Below are positions 16,748 to 25,348 of a stretch of DNA of 64,000 bases, piece by piece; position 1 is the first letter of the stretch; every line of letters starts with the position of its first letter. The position numbers and the translations under genes were made by a program. Source of the DNA: Croceibacterium segetis (lineage in GTDB: Bacteria; Pseudomonadota; Alphaproteobacteria; Sphingomonadales; Sphingomonadaceae); contig NZ_JAANOZ010000010.1 in the NCBI RefSeq assembly GCF_011320115.1, positions 1 through 64,000 of the forward strand. Reading direction: 5' to 3'. Below the pieces are notes generated by a model, which saw only the letters and a program-made list of their open reading frames with translations, did no database searches and had not been told where the DNA came from.

Positions 16748-18220
16748 ATGACCCCCGAAGGCGTTTTCATCCGCAATCCCGACAAGCTCTACATCGGCGG
16801 CGAGTGGGTCGCCCCGCTCAGCGGCGAGAGCATCGAAGTGGTCAATCCGGTCAGCGAGGAAGTGATCGCCCGCGTCGCCGCCGCCGGCGATGCCGACATG
16901 GAGCGAGCGGTCGCCGCCGCGCGCCAGGCCTTCGACCACGGCCCGTGGCCGACCACTCCCCCGGCCGAGCGCGGCAAGGTGCTGATGGCGATGGCCGCGA
17001 TCCTCGAAAAGCGCGTGCCCGAAATCGCCAAGGCCTGGTGTGCCCAGATCGGTGGCCTGACCACCCGCTCGGAAGGCATGCAGATGGGCTCGGTGATGGG
17101 CCTGCGCGGAATTGCCGCATTGGGCGAAAGCTTCCCGTGGACCGAGACCAAGAAGGGCCAGATGGTCGATACGGCGGTGATCGTGCGCGAGCCGGTCGGC
17201 GTGGTCGTCGGCATCGCCCCGTGGAACGCGCCGTTCGGCATCATGCTCAACAAGGTCGCCTATGCGCTGATCGCCGGCAACACGATCGTGATGAAGCCCT
17301 CGCCGGAAACCCCGCTGGAGGCCTACATCATCGCCGAAGCGGCAGAGGAAGCCGGCCTGCCGCCGGGCGTGATCAACCTCGTCCCGGCGGATCGCGAGGC
17401 CTCCGATCACCTGATCCATTCGAGGGACATCGACAAGGTCAGCTTCACCGGGTCCTCGGCGGCCGGCATGCATATCGCCAGCGTGTGCGGCGCCAAGATG
17501 ACTCGCGCCACGTTCGAGCTCGGCGGCAAGTCGGCGGCGATCGTGCGCGACGACTTCCCGATCGAGGACGCCGCCAACATCCTCGGCAACACGATCACAA
17601 TGCTGTCGGGCCAGATCTGCGCGATGCTCAGCCGAGCGATCGTCACGAAGGACCGCCACGACGAGCTCGCCGAGGCGATCGCCAAGGTGATGAAAGGCGT
17701 GAAGATCGGCGATCCGGCCGATCCCGAGACCCAGCTCGGCCCGCTGGCGATGAAGCGCCAGCTCGAGCGGGTCGAGATGTACATCGAGGAAGGCAAGAAG
17801 TCGGGCGCCGACCTCGTGACGGGGGGCGGCCGGCCGGCGCATCTCAACAAGGGCTATTTCATCGAGCCGACACTGTTCGCCAACGTCGATAACCAGTCCC
17901 GCATCGCCCAGGAGGAGATCTTCGGCCCGGTGCTGTGCCTGATCCCGGCCGAGGACGAGGAAGACGCCATCCGCATCGCCAACGAGAGCAATTACGGCCT
18001 CAACGGCGCGGTGATGACCGGCGACGCCCAGGCCGCCTACGACGTGGCCCGCAGGGTGCGCACCGGCGTCGTCGGCCAGAACGGCATGCGGATGGAGTTC
18101 GGCATGCCCTTCGGCGGCTTCAAGCAGAGCGGCATCGGCCGCGAAGGCGGCGAGGAAGGGCTGTGGCCTTACGTCGAGACCAAGACCATCCTGCTCGACG
18201 CCGCGCCGGCGGTCTTTTGA
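16748..18220 (+). CDS. NAD(P)-dependent aldehyde dehydrogenase
   Basis: A 490-residue ALDH-superfamily enzyme. Active-site residues are visible: Asn160 (IAPWNAPF), Glu257 (FELGGKS) and Cys291 (SGQICAM). Length and motifs fit class 1/2-like ALDHs of aromatic pathways (benzaldehyde, vanillin or similar). It lies 52 bases after the PQQ dehydrogenase and follows it on the same strand with its own GAGAGGAG ribosome site; the pair would turn a primary alcohol into the acid, with the second step in the cytoplasm. Confidence 0.9.
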   Translation: MTPEGVFIRNPDKLYIGGEWVAPLSGESIEVVNPVSEEVIARVAAAGDADMERAVAAARQAFDHGPWPTTPPAERGKVLMAMAAILEKRVPEIAKAWCAQIGGLTTRSEGMQMGSVMGLRGIAALGESFPWTETKKGQMVDTAVIVREPVGVVVGIAPWNAPFGIMLNKVAYALIAGNTIVMKPSPETPLEAYIIAEAAEEAGLPPGVINLVPADREASDHLIHSRDIDKVSFTGSSAAGMHIASVCGAKMTRATFELGGKSAAIVRDDFPIEDAANILGNTITMLSGQICAMLSRAIVTKDRHDELAEAIAKVMKGVKIGDPADPETQLGPLAMKRQLERVEMYIEEGKKSGADLVTGGGRPAHLNKGYFIEPTLFANVDNQSRIAQEEIFGPVLCLIPAEDEEDAIRIANESNYGLNGAVMTGDAQAAYDVARRVRTGVVGQNGMRMEFGMPFGGFKQSGIGREGGEEGLWPYVETKTILLDAAPAVF

Positions 18221-18230
18221 CTGCCGAGCG

Positions 18231-18422
18231 TCAGGAAGCCTTGGCGCAGGTGTTGATTCCCAGAACGCAGTAGAGCGGGCAAACGCCGATCAGGCCCGTT
18301 GCAAGCGGGATCACGCCCAGCCATCCCCACGGGGTGTGAGGACCGGTAAACACCAGGGCCAGCAAGACCACGCCGACGACGATGCGGAGCAGTCGGTCAA
18401 TCGTGCCTTCGTTCGTGCGCAT
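18231..18422 (-). CDS. DUF2892 (YgaP-like) small membrane protein
   Basis: A 63-residue protein with two predicted membrane helices (LLRIVVGVVLLALVF and WLGVIPLATGLIGVCPLYCVLG). The N-terminal pattern NEGTIDRLLRI and the CPLYC...GINTC cysteine cluster are characteristic of DUF2892 inner-membrane proteins. ATG at 18422 preceded by GGGAGA. Function unknown; homologous domains are fused to rhodanese in YgaP, suggesting sulfur chemistry, but no rhodanese is present here. Confidence 0.85.
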   Translation of the reverse strand: MRTNEGTIDRLLRIVVGVVLLALVFTGPHTPWGWLGVIPLATGLIGVCPLYCVLGINTCAKAS

Positions 18423-18506
18423 GGTGAAATCTCCCGCAGGCTGTTGTGCAGGCATCATCGGGCGCGCGAAGCGGTCCGCCCATTCGCAATTGTCCGGAGG
18501 CGCGGG

Positions 18507-19034
18507 CTAGAGCTTCTTGTCGTTCGGATCGACCGGCGCGTCGCTCTTGAGCATCGGGTCCCAGTGCTCGGCGATCTTGCCGTCCTCGATCCGGTAGAGG
18601 TCGAACCAGGTGGAGTAGTAGGTCTGTCCGCTGGCATCCTTCTCGGGACGGACGAACGCGGTCATGACCTTGTCGCCCTCGGCGATCAGGTCGATCAGCG
18701 GCAGCTCGAGCTTGTCCCTGATCTCCCGGTGGGGCCGGGTCTTGCGGATGTATTCCTGCACGCCCGCCAGGCCTTGGCCGGCGTTCGGATTGTGCTGCAG
18801 GTAGTCGTCGCGGATGAACTCCCCCGCGCGCTCCCAGATGCCGGCCTGCAGCACGATGCGGTACATGTCGTAGACCAGCTTCTTGTTGGCCGCGAGCTTC
18901 GGGTCCGGGCTGGCGAGCAGCGCGGCGTGGTCGGTCGCGACTTGCGGCGGGGTGGCGGTCATCGGCGGCTTGCTCTCCTGGGCGTGGACGCTACTGGCGA
19001 AGGCCAGCAACGCGGCGGCAACGAATAGGCGCAT
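18507..19034 (-). CDS. Secreted SnoaL-like protein
   Basis: A 175-residue protein with signal peptide (MRLFVAAALLAFASSVHAQ) and a SnoaL-type domain containing YLQHNPNAGQGLAGVQEY, typical of the group labelled predicted aldol-condensation-type SnoaL enzymes, and VMTAFVRPEKD, EDGKIAEHWDP. The HNP and HWD motifs line the cavity in this group. Periplasmic location is inferred from the signal. Divergent from the TonB receptor gene at 19142, suggesting shared control. Confidence 0.82.
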   Translation of the reverse strand: MRLFVAAALLAFASSVHAQESKPPMTATPPQVATDHAALLASPDPKLAANKKLVYDMYRIVLQAGIWERAGEFIRDDYLQHNPNAGQGLAGVQEYIRKTRPHREIRDKLELPLIDLIAEGDKVMTAFVRPEKDASGQTYYSTWFDLYRIEDGKIAEHWDPMLKSDAPVDPNDKKL

Positions 19035-19106
19035 CGGCGGAAATCTCCCGTTCAGGCCACCCTGCCAAAGGGCAGGTGACAGGGCAAGCCTGCTCGGCTA
19101 TCACGC

Positions 19107-19121
19107 CGGACAAAGTCAACG
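19107..19121 (+). promoter_or_regulatory. Copy 2 of the CGGACAAANTCAACG motif
   Basis: CGGACAAAGTCAACG ends 20 bases before the ATG of the TonB receptor. Orientation relative to the downstream gene is the same as in copy 1. A hairpin-like repeat (CTGCC 62-66 with GGCAG 71-75 of the 19000s) lies 30 bases upstream in the divergent gap. Confidence 0.45.
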
Positions 19122-19141
19122 AGATCACCTTGAGGGATGCC

Positions 19142-21148
19142 ATGAACGTCAAGTACTTGCTGCTCGCGGGCCTCGCGTTGCCCGCCGCGCCCGCGCTGGC
19201 GCAGGACGCCGCGGCGCCCGCTTCGCAGCAGATCGTCGTCACCGGCCGCGGGCTCGACCAGACGCCGGCGACGCCGGCTTACGACGTGCAGGAGATCGGC
19301 CGCGACGAGATCGTTTCGACCTCCTCCGGCCGGCTCGAGGATGCGCTCGAGAACGTCGCCGGCTTCCAGCAATTCCGCCGCTCCGACAGCCGCTCGTCGA
19401 ACCCTTCGGCGCAAGGCGTCACCCTGCGCGCATTGGGCGGCAACGCCACCAGCCGCGCGCTCGTCTTGCTCGACGGCGTGCCGATGACCGATCCGTTCTT
19501 CGGCTACGTCCCGCTCTCGGCGATCGCGCCCGAGCGGCTCGAGAACATCCGCGTCACCCGCGGCGGCGGCTCGGGCCCGTTCGGCTCGGGGGCGCTCGCC
19601 GGGGTGATCGAGCTCGACAGCGCCGACGCGCCCGACCTCGGCCTGTTCACCGGCTCGGCGATGCTCGACCAGCGCGGCGAGACCGAGCTCAGCGGCTCGC
19701 TCGCGCCGGAAATCGGCGAGGGTTACGCGGTCGTCAGCGGCCGCTGGGATCGCGGCAAGGGCTTCTTCACCACGCCCGAGGCGCAGCGCGTGCCCGCCAC
19801 CGTCCGCGCGAAGTATGACAGCTGGTCGACCAGCGCGCGCCTCGTCGAGCCGATCGGCGACGACCTGACGCTGCAGCTGCGCGGGCTTGCCTTCGAAGAC
19901 AACCGCGTGCTGCGCTTCGCCGGCGCGACCACCGGCATGGAAGGGCAGGACGTCAGCGCGCGCCTCGTCGGCCGCGGCGCGTGGCAGTTCGACGCGGTGG
20001 CCTATGCCCAGTGGCGCAACTTCAACAACCGGGTGATCTCGTCGAGCACCTACAAGCTCTCGCTCGACCAGAAGGATACGCCGGCGAGCGGGCAGGGCGG
20101 CAAGATCGAAATCCGCCCGCCGGTCGGCGGAGGGCACACGCTGCGGCTGGGCGGGGATTATCGCCGCATGAAGGGTGACCTCAAGGAAGACGCCTACAAC
20201 GCTTCCACCGGCGTGCTGACGGCTCACCGCTTCGGCGGCGGCGTGAACGCCGACGTCGGCCTCTTTGCCGAGGACGACTGGGAGCTCGGCCCGGTCACCC
20301 TGACCGGCGGCGTGCGCGGCGACCGCTACGCGATCAGGGACGGATATTACCGCTCGGTCAACGGCGCCGGGATCACCACCATCGACAAGACTTTCGCCAA
20401 TCGGTCCGATTGGGAGTTCACCTGGCGCGGCGGCGGCGTGTTCCACGCCAGCGACGCGCTGCAATTGCGCGCCGCGGCCTACACCAGCTTGCGCCTGCCG
20501 ACGCTCAACGAGCTGTATCGTCCGTTCGTGGTCTTCCCGGTGACGACGCAGGCAAACGAGAACCTCAAGCCCGAGCGGCTGGTGGGCTACGAAGCCGGGG
20601 TCGACTGGCAGGTGGCCGACGGCGTGAAGCTGACCGCCACGGCGTTCGACAACAAGGTCAAGGACGCGATCACCAACGTCACCATCGCCACCAACACCCG
20701 CCAGCGCCGCAACATCGACGCGATCCGCGCCAGGGGACTGGAGTTCGGGGCGCAGGCGACGTTCGGCCAGCTGAGCCTCGACGGCTCGCTCGCTTACACG
20801 CACGCGCGCCAGCACAGCCCCGGAACCGACCTCGACGGCTTCATTCCGTCGCAAACGCCGGCGTGGGCCGAAAGCGCGACGGTGACCTACCGCCCGGCCG
20901 AGCGCATGCTGTTCTCGGCGACGGTGCGTCACGTCGGCAAGCAGTACGAGGATGACCAGCAGACCGACGTGCTACCGGGTGCGACGACCGTGGACTTGTT
21001 CGCGCAAGTGCCCATCGTCGACCGCCTGAGCTTCGTCGCCCGCGCCGAGAACCTGTTCGATGCCGAAGTAATCACCCGCAACCAGGGCGGCTCGATGGAC
21101 CTCGGCGCCCCGCGCACTCTGTGGGCGGGGTTGCGTTACGGGTTCTAG
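19142..21148 (+). CDS. TonB-dependent outer-membrane receptor (small type)
   Basis: A 668-residue receptor. Signal peptide MNVKYLLLAGLALPAAPALAQ; a TonB-box-like QIVVTGRG at about residue 31; plug domain with TLRALGGNATSRALVLLDGVPMTDPFFG and RVTRGGGSGPFGSGALAGVIEL; then a 22-strand barrel ending in aromatic LRYGF. The length and the plug resemble BtuB/siderophore-type receptors more than the long FecA-like sphingomonad catabolic receptors elsewhere here. The cargo is unknown. ATG at 19142 chosen for GAGGGATGCC before it and the signal peptide. A strong terminator follows directly. Confidence 0.88.
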   Translation: MNVKYLLLAGLALPAAPALAQDAAAPASQQIVVTGRGLDQTPATPAYDVQEIGRDEIVSTSSGRLEDALENVAGFQQFRRSDSRSSNPSAQGVTLRALGGNATSRALVLLDGVPMTDPFFGYVPLSAIAPERLENIRVTRGGGSGPFGSGALAGVIELDSADAPDLGLFTGSAMLDQRGETELSGSLAPEIGEGYAVVSGRWDRGKGFFTTPEAQRVPATVRAKYDSWSTSARLVEPIGDDLTLQLRGLAFEDNRVLRFAGATTGMEGQDVSARLVGRGAWQFDAVAYAQWRNFNNRVISSSTYKLSLDQKDTPASGQGGKIEIRPPVGGGHTLRLGGDYRRMKGDLKEDAYNASTGVLTAHRFGGGVNADVGLFAEDDWELGPVTLTGGVRGDRYAIRDGYYRSVNGAGITTIDKTFANRSDWEFTWRGGGVFHASDALQLRAAAYTSLRLPTLNELYRPFVVFPVTTQANENLKPERLVGYEAGVDWQVADGVKLTATAFDNKVKDAITNVTIATNTRQRRNIDAIRARGLEFGAQATFGQLSLDGSLAYTHARQHSPGTDLDGFIPSQTPAWAESATVTYRPAERMLFSATVRHVGKQYEDDQQTDVLPGATTVDLFAQVPIVDRLSFVARAENLFDAEVITRNQGGSMDLGAPRTLWAGLRYGF

Positions 21149-21159
21149 GCCTCGCACAA

Positions 21160-21190
21160 GACAAGGGCCGCGCAGCGCGCGGCCCTTGTC
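21160..21190. terminator. Bidirectional terminator hairpin
   Basis: A perfect 14-bp stem (GACAAGGGCCGCGC, 21160-21173, with 21177-21190) and a 3-base loop between the TonB receptor and the convergent small gene at 21209. Confidence 0.8.
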
Positions 21191-21208
21191 CGGGTTTAAT
21201 GGTTGAAA

Positions 21209-21373
21209 TCAGGGGTTGCGGCGAGTGCTGGGATCGCTGTCCCGCTCGCCGATCTGGTTCCCGCTGCCGCCTTGCTGTTCCTGCTGGCGGCTGCGATCGC
21301 CCTGCTGTTGCGGCTGGCGACCCTGCTGGCCGTGCTGCGGCTTGCGGCTGTCGCTGTGGTTGCGGTTACCCAT
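21209..21373 (-). CDS. Very small hydrophilic Gln/Arg-rich protein
   Basis: An open frame of 54 residues beginning MGNRNHSDSRKPQHGQQ and ending DPSTRRNP, with about a quarter Gln plus many Arg, Ser, Asn and Gly and no hydrophobic stretch; expected to be fully disordered. AAGGAG lies eight bases before the ATG, supporting translation. Composition resembles stress-related hydrophilic small proteins, but no family is recognised. It is on the same strand as, and 128 bases downstream of, another Gln-rich small protein (21502-21717). Confidence 0.6.
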   Translation of the reverse strand: MGNRNHSDSRKPQHGQQGRQPQQQGDRSRQQEQQGGSGNQIGERDSDPSTRRNP

Positions 21374-21420
21374 CGATCTTCTCCTTTTGTGTCCGCCATT
21401 CGCGGGCGGACAGGAGAATC

Positions 21421-21444
21421 AACGCCTTAGCAGCGCGCGGTTCC
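21421..21444 (-). promoter_or_regulatory. Possible stress-sigma (EcfG-like) promoter
   Basis: On the minus strand GGAAC (21444-21440) and CGTT (21424-21421) are separated by 15 bases, about 50 bases before the small Gln/Arg-rich gene. The alphaproteobacterial EcfG consensus is GGAAC-N16..18-CGTT, so spacing is one base short. Confidence 0.35.
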
Positions 21445-21501
21445 GGGAATTGAGCCCATACGTGGCTCTTGCCGGATCGCGCGCTGCCTATGGCGTGACG
21501 A

Positions 21502-21717
21502 TCAGCCTTCGCGGCCGCCTTCGTCCGGCTGCGGGGTCTGGCCACCCTGCTGCTGCTGCTGACCGGGCTGTTGCCCCGGCTGGCGCTCTTCCTGTTCTTC
21601 CTGGTCCGGGTTGTTGGGCTGCTGGCCGGGCTGGCGCTCTTCCTGCTCCTGCTGGCCGGGATTCTGCGGCTGGCCGGGGTTCTGCGGCTGGCCCGGATTG
21701 TTGTTCTGATCGGTCAT
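21502..21717 (-). CDS. Small Gln/Pro/Glu-rich repeat protein
   Basis: A 71-residue protein of almost only Gln, Pro, Gly, Asn and Glu. It contains NPGQPQ repeats at the N terminus and two copies of the block EQEERQPGQQP. No hydrophobic core, so it should be disordered. GAGGAGACCCCC precedes the ATG. Reading on the opposite strand also gives a hydrophobic open frame, a by-product of the repeat, and the minus-strand gene is preferred because of its ribosome site. No family recognised. Confidence 0.6.
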   Translation of the reverse strand: MTDQNNNPGQPQNPGQPQNPGQQEQEERQPGQQPNNPDQEEQEERQPGQQPGQQQQQGGQTPQPDEGGREG

Positions 21718-21758
21718 GGGGGTCTCCTCTCGATCCGCGACGTTGCGGTCGATAGATC

Positions 21759-21782
21759 AACGCTGTGGCGGGCCGTGTATCC
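21759..21782 (-). promoter_or_regulatory. Possible stress-sigma (EcfG-like) promoter, second copy
   Basis: On the minus strand GGATA (21782-21778), 15 bases, then CGTTGAT. The same CGTTGAT element and the same 15-base spacing occur before the sister small gene at 21421-21444. The -35 match to GGAAC is imperfect. Confidence 0.3.
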
Positions 21783-21909
21783 CGTGCGATGAGTGCATTC
21801 TCGACGGGACGCGCGCGGCTCGCGCCAGTCCGCTGATTCGCTGCACTTCGCGCTACCCACGTCGCTCCTCAGGCGTTACGCAACGACGACAAATTCCGAG
21901 GGGAGAACG

Positions 21910-23373
21910 ATGGCGTCGGCTGCGATCGCACAGGAAGTCATGCTCGAGATCCGCAACCCCAGAACGGGGCAGCCGGACCGCACGCTGGCCGTTTCGAGCC
22001 GCGCGGAAGTCGCTGAAAAGGCAGCGCAATTGCGCTCAGCCCAGCCGGCCTGGGAAGCGCTCGGCGTCGGCGGCCGCTGCGCGGTCATGGCGCGCTGGCT
22101 CGGGGCGGTGAAGACCAGAGCTCAGGACATCGGCGAGGCCGACGCGGTCGACACCGGGGGCTGTCACACAAGCTACCTCCAGGGCTTCATCACGTGCGGC
22201 AATATCGGCGGCTGGCTGGAGGATGCGCCCAAGGCCTTCGAGGCGCTCAAGTGGCAAGGCATGAGCACTTCGATGCCGACCGTGGCGATCGAGAGCCAGG
22301 TCGTCGCCTATCCGCTCGTCGGGGTGATCTCCCCGTGGAACGCGCCGCTGATGCTGGCGCTGCTCGACGCGGTTCCCGCGCTGTTTGCCGGCAGCGCGGT
22401 GCTGCTCAAGCCGAGCGAGGTCACCCCGCGGGTGATCGACACGCTATTCGAGACGGTGCGCGAAGTGCCCGAACTGGCGGCGGTGTTCGACTACGTCACC
22501 GGCCCGGGCGAGGTCGGTCAGGCGGTGATCGCCGAGGCGGATACGATCTGCTTCACCGGCTCGGTGCCCACGGGGCGCAAGGTCGCCGTCGCCTGCGCCG
22601 AGCGGCTGATCCCGTGCAACCTCGAGCTGGGGGGCAAGGATCCCTGCGTGGTCACCGAGACGGCCGACCTCGAGCGTGCGGCGACGGCGGTGCTGCGCGG
22701 CGCGGTCTATGCCACCGGGCAAGTCTGCTATTCGGTCGAACGGGTCTATGTGCACGAGAGCGTGCACGACGCCTTCGTCGAGAAGCTGGTCGAGAAGGCG
22801 AAGGCCGTGCGGCTCAATGCCGACAACCCGCGCGCCGGGCATATCGGCCCGTTCACGTTCGCCCCGCAGGCCGAGATCGTCAGGCGCCACATCGAGGATG
22901 CCAGGGCCAAGGGCGCGAAGGTGCTCACCGGCGGCGAGATCGAGGACATCGGCGGCGGGCTCTACTTGCGGCCGACGGTGCTGACCGGCGTCACCCACGA
23001 CATGCTGATCATGCAGGACGAGACCTTCGGCCCGTGCATACCCGTGATGGCCTACAAGGATACCGAGGAGGCGATCCGCCTCGCCAACGATACGCAGTTC
23101 GGCCTCACCGCCAGCGTGATCGCCGGCGATGTCGAGGAAGCGAAGGCGATCGGCCGGCGGATCAACGCCGGCGGGATATTCCTCCAGGATACCTTCCTGA
23201 CTTTCGCCAAGCTCGGGACGTTCGGGTCGGACAGCTTCGGCTGGTCGGGTTACGGCGCGCCGCGCATCGGGCCCGAAAGCCTGCGCCGCTTCCTGCGCCG
23301 CAAGAGCCTGCTGACGCAGACCGGGCCGGTGGCCGACATTCAGAACGATCATCACCTTGGCGCGACCGCATGA
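21910..23373 (+). CDS. Aldehyde dehydrogenase family protein
   Basis: A 487-residue ALDH with Asn144 (ISPWNAPL), Glu239 (LELGGKD) and Cys273 (GQVCYSV) in place, so it should oxidise an aldehyde with NAD(P). ATG at 21910 has GAGGGGAGAACG before it. It starts a three-gene block with 4-base overlaps (ATGA) to a zinc alcohol dehydrogenase and then a hydrolase, so the alcohol-aldehyde-acid steps are in one transcript. It shares only family-level similarity with the other ALDH at 16748. Confidence 0.88.
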   Translation: MASAAIAQEVMLEIRNPRTGQPDRTLAVSSRAEVAEKAAQLRSAQPAWEALGVGGRCAVMARWLGAVKTRAQDIGEADAVDTGGCHTSYLQGFITCGNIGGWLEDAPKAFEALKWQGMSTSMPTVAIESQVVAYPLVGVISPWNAPLMLALLDAVPALFAGSAVLLKPSEVTPRVIDTLFETVREVPELAAVFDYVTGPGEVGQAVIAEADTICFTGSVPTGRKVAVACAERLIPCNLELGGKDPCVVTETADLERAATAVLRGAVYATGQVCYSVERVYVHESVHDAFVEKLVEKAKAVRLNADNPRAGHIGPFTFAPQAEIVRRHIEDARAKGAKVLTGGEIEDIGGGLYLRPTVLTGVTHDMLIMQDETFGPCIPVMAYKDTEEAIRLANDTQFGLTASVIAGDVEEAKAIGRRINAGGIFLQDTFLTFAKLGTFGSDSFGWSGYGAPRIGPESLRRFLRRKSLLTQTGPVADIQNDHHLGATA

Positions 23374-24479
23374 AGATCACCGCCGCCGTCAGCCGCGGCG
23401 ACACGCCCGCGCCCGCGCTCGAACAGCTCGAGCTGGAGGAACCGCGCGCGGGCGAGATGCGCATTCGCCTCGTCGCCACCGGCATCTGCCACACCGACCT
23501 GCACGAGCATCCCGGCCGCCACTCGCCGCACCCGATCGTGCTCGGCCACGAGGGCGCCGGAGTGGTCGAGAAGCTCGGCGACGGCGTGAGCGGGTTCGAG
23601 GTCGGCGACCACGTCATCCTGAGCGGCAATTCGTGCGGGCAATGCCCGAGCTGCCGCGCCAACCGGCCGACTTACTGCGACCTCGCGATGCCGCTGTGCT
23701 TCGGCGGTCAGCGGCTCGACGGCTCGACCTCGCTGGAGGGGGGCGCGGTCCATTCGCACTTCTTCGGCCAGTCGAGCTTCGCGACGCATTGCCTCGTGCC
23801 GCAGCGCACCGCGGTGAAAATGGACAAGGACCTGCCGCTCGAAAAGCTCGGGCCGCTGGGCTGCGGCGTGGTCACCGGCGCCGGGGCGGTGATCGAGGCG
23901 CTTAAAGTGGGCTACGGCGACACCATCGCGGTGTTCGGCACCGGCGGCGTCGGCCTCAGCGCCGTCATGGCGGCCAAGCTGGTCGGCGCGCGGCGGATCG
24001 TCGCGGTCGACGTGAACCGCGAGCGGCTCGAGCTGGCCCGCGAGCTGGGCGCGACCGATTGCATCGCGGCCGACGAGGAGGGCGTGGCCGACAAGGTCCG
24101 GGCGGTCACCGGGCGCGGAGTCGATTTCAGCTTCAACACCACCACCGTGCCCGAGGTGCACACCTGGGCGCTCGAAGTTCTGGCGATGAACGGCACCGCC
24201 GGCTTCGTCGCCGCGCCGCGCCCAAATAGCGCAGGAGAACAATGGGCGCCGAAGATGTTCGCCATGCTCGCCGGCGGGCGCCAGCTGCGCGGCATCCTCG
24301 GCGGTGACGCGCACCCGGGCCTGTTCCTGCCCAAGCTGGTCGATTACTGGCGCCAGGGCCGCTTCCCGTTCGACCGCTTGCTGACCTTCTACCCCTTCGC
24401 CGAGATCGACCGCGCCTTCGCCGACGCCCGTTCGGGCAAGGCGATCAAGCCGGTGCTGCTGATAGGAGACCCCGCATGA
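23370..24479 (+). CDS. Zinc-dependent alcohol dehydrogenase (aryl/benzyl-alcohol type)
   Basis: A 369-residue MDR-family enzyme. Catalytic zinc ligands are Cys in GICHTDLHEHP and His in GHEGAGVVE; the structural zinc site is CGQCPSCRANRPTYC; the nucleotide motif is GTGGVGLSAV with an acidic residue (AVDVNRERL) that favours NAD. This pattern is close to benzyl-alcohol dehydrogenases. Overlaps the ALDH gene before it and the hydrolase after it by ATGA, so the three are co-translated; together they would take an aryl alcohol ester or alcohol to the acid. Confidence 0.88.
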   Translation: MKITAAVSRGDTPAPALEQLELEEPRAGEMRIRLVATGICHTDLHEHPGRHSPHPIVLGHEGAGVVEKLGDGVSGFEVGDHVILSGNSCGQCPSCRANRPTYCDLAMPLCFGGQRLDGSTSLEGGAVHSHFFGQSSFATHCLVPQRTAVKMDKDLPLEKLGPLGCGVVTGAGAVIEALKVGYGDTIAVFGTGGVGLSAVMAAKLVGARRIVAVDVNRERLELARELGATDCIAADEEGVADKVRAVTGRGVDFSFNTTTVPEVHTWALEVLAMNGTAGFVAAPRPNSAGEQWAPKMFAMLAGGRQLRGILGGDAHPGLFLPKLVDYWRQGRFPFDRLLTFYPFAEIDRAFADARSGKAIKPVLLIGDPA

Positions 24480-25348
24480 CCCCCGAATTCCGCGCCAAGG
24501 TGCAAGGCTTCGGCCGCGAACTGACCCCCGAGCTGCTCACCGGCACCAGCATGATGATGGCCGGGATGTTCGAAGGGATGGACCCGCAGACGATCGAGGA
24601 CGAGGACATCGCATACGGCCCCGACCCGCGCCATCGGCTCGACCTCTACCGCCAGCAGAACATCGAGAAGGCACCGGTGTTCGTGTTCGTCCACGGCGGC
24701 GGCTTCGTCATGGGCAACAAGCGCAATCCGCCGGGCCCGTTCTACCGCAACGTCGGCGATTTCGCCGCGCGTCACGGGTGGATCGGCGTGGTGCCGACTT
24801 ACCCGCTCGCGCCCGATCATCCCTGGCCCGCCGGCGCCGAGGCGGTGCGCGGCGTGGTCGAGTGGATTCGCGAGCACGCCGCCGAATTCGGCGGCGATCC
24901 GGAGCGGATCGTCCTGTCGGGCCAATCGGCCGGCGCGGTACACGTGGCCGGCTACGTTGCGCATTCGGCGTACCACGCGGTCCCCGGCGGCGGCCTGCGC
25001 GGCGCGGTGCTGATGAGCGGGATTTTCGATACCACCATCGGCCGCCCGGGCGAGGGTCCCCACCCTTACTACGGCACCGATGCGGCGACATTTGCCGAAG
25101 CGAACTGCCTGCCCGGCCTGCTTGCGACTGACATTCCGCTCTGCTTCACCGTCAGCGAGTTCGATGCGGCGATGTTCCAGGCCGAAGCGGCCCATGTCGT
25201 CGGTGCCTGGGGCCAGGCCAAGGGCTCCTATCCGGAGATGCACTACCTCGTCGGCCACAACCACCTGACCCCCTCGCAATCGCTCGGCTCGCCGGTCAAG
25301 GACGTCGAGGCGCTGGTGGCGGGCTTCGTGCGGCGGATTACGGCTTAG
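24476..25348 (+). CDS. Alpha/beta-hydrolase, HSL-type carboxylesterase
   Basis: A 290-residue serine esterase with the oxyanion motif HGGGF near residue 73 and the nucleophile GQSAG near residue 145. Catalytic Asp is probably in SEFDAAMF and His in VGHNHL. No signal peptide, so cytoplasmic. It should hydrolyse a small ester, for example an aryl acetate or methyl ester, providing the alcohol for the dehydrogenase encoded just upstream. Its end overlaps the convergent lipoprotein gene by 11 bases. Confidence 0.85.
   Translation: MTPEFRAKVQGFGRELTPELLTGTSMMMAGMFEGMDPQTIEDEDIAYGPDPRHRLDLYRQQNIEKAPVFVFVHGGGFVMGNKRNPPGPFYRNVGDFAARHGWIGVVPTYPLAPDHPWPAGAEAVRGVVEWIREHAAEFGGDPERIVLSGQSAGAVHVAGYVAHSAYHAVPGGGLRGAVLMSGIFDTTIGRPGEGPHPYYGTDAATFAEANCLPGLLATDIPLCFTVSEFDAAMFQAEAAHVVGAWGQAKGSYPEMHYLVGHNHLTPSQSLGSPVKDVEALVAGFVRRITA

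Noticed and set aside
19052-20932. Minus-strand open frame of 626 codons inside the TonB receptor
   Set aside because: Shadow of the receptor; no family motif and no start signal.
21502-21717. Could the Gln/Pro repeat be a CRISPR or DNA tandem repeat
   Set aside because: Repeats are short, in frame, imperfect and lack spacers; they are explained by protein composition.
21571-21792. Hydrophobic plus-strand open frame opposite the Gln-rich repeat protein
   Set aside because: The Leu-rich translation arises from reading Gln/Pro repeats on the other strand; no ribosome site, whereas the minus-strand frame has one.
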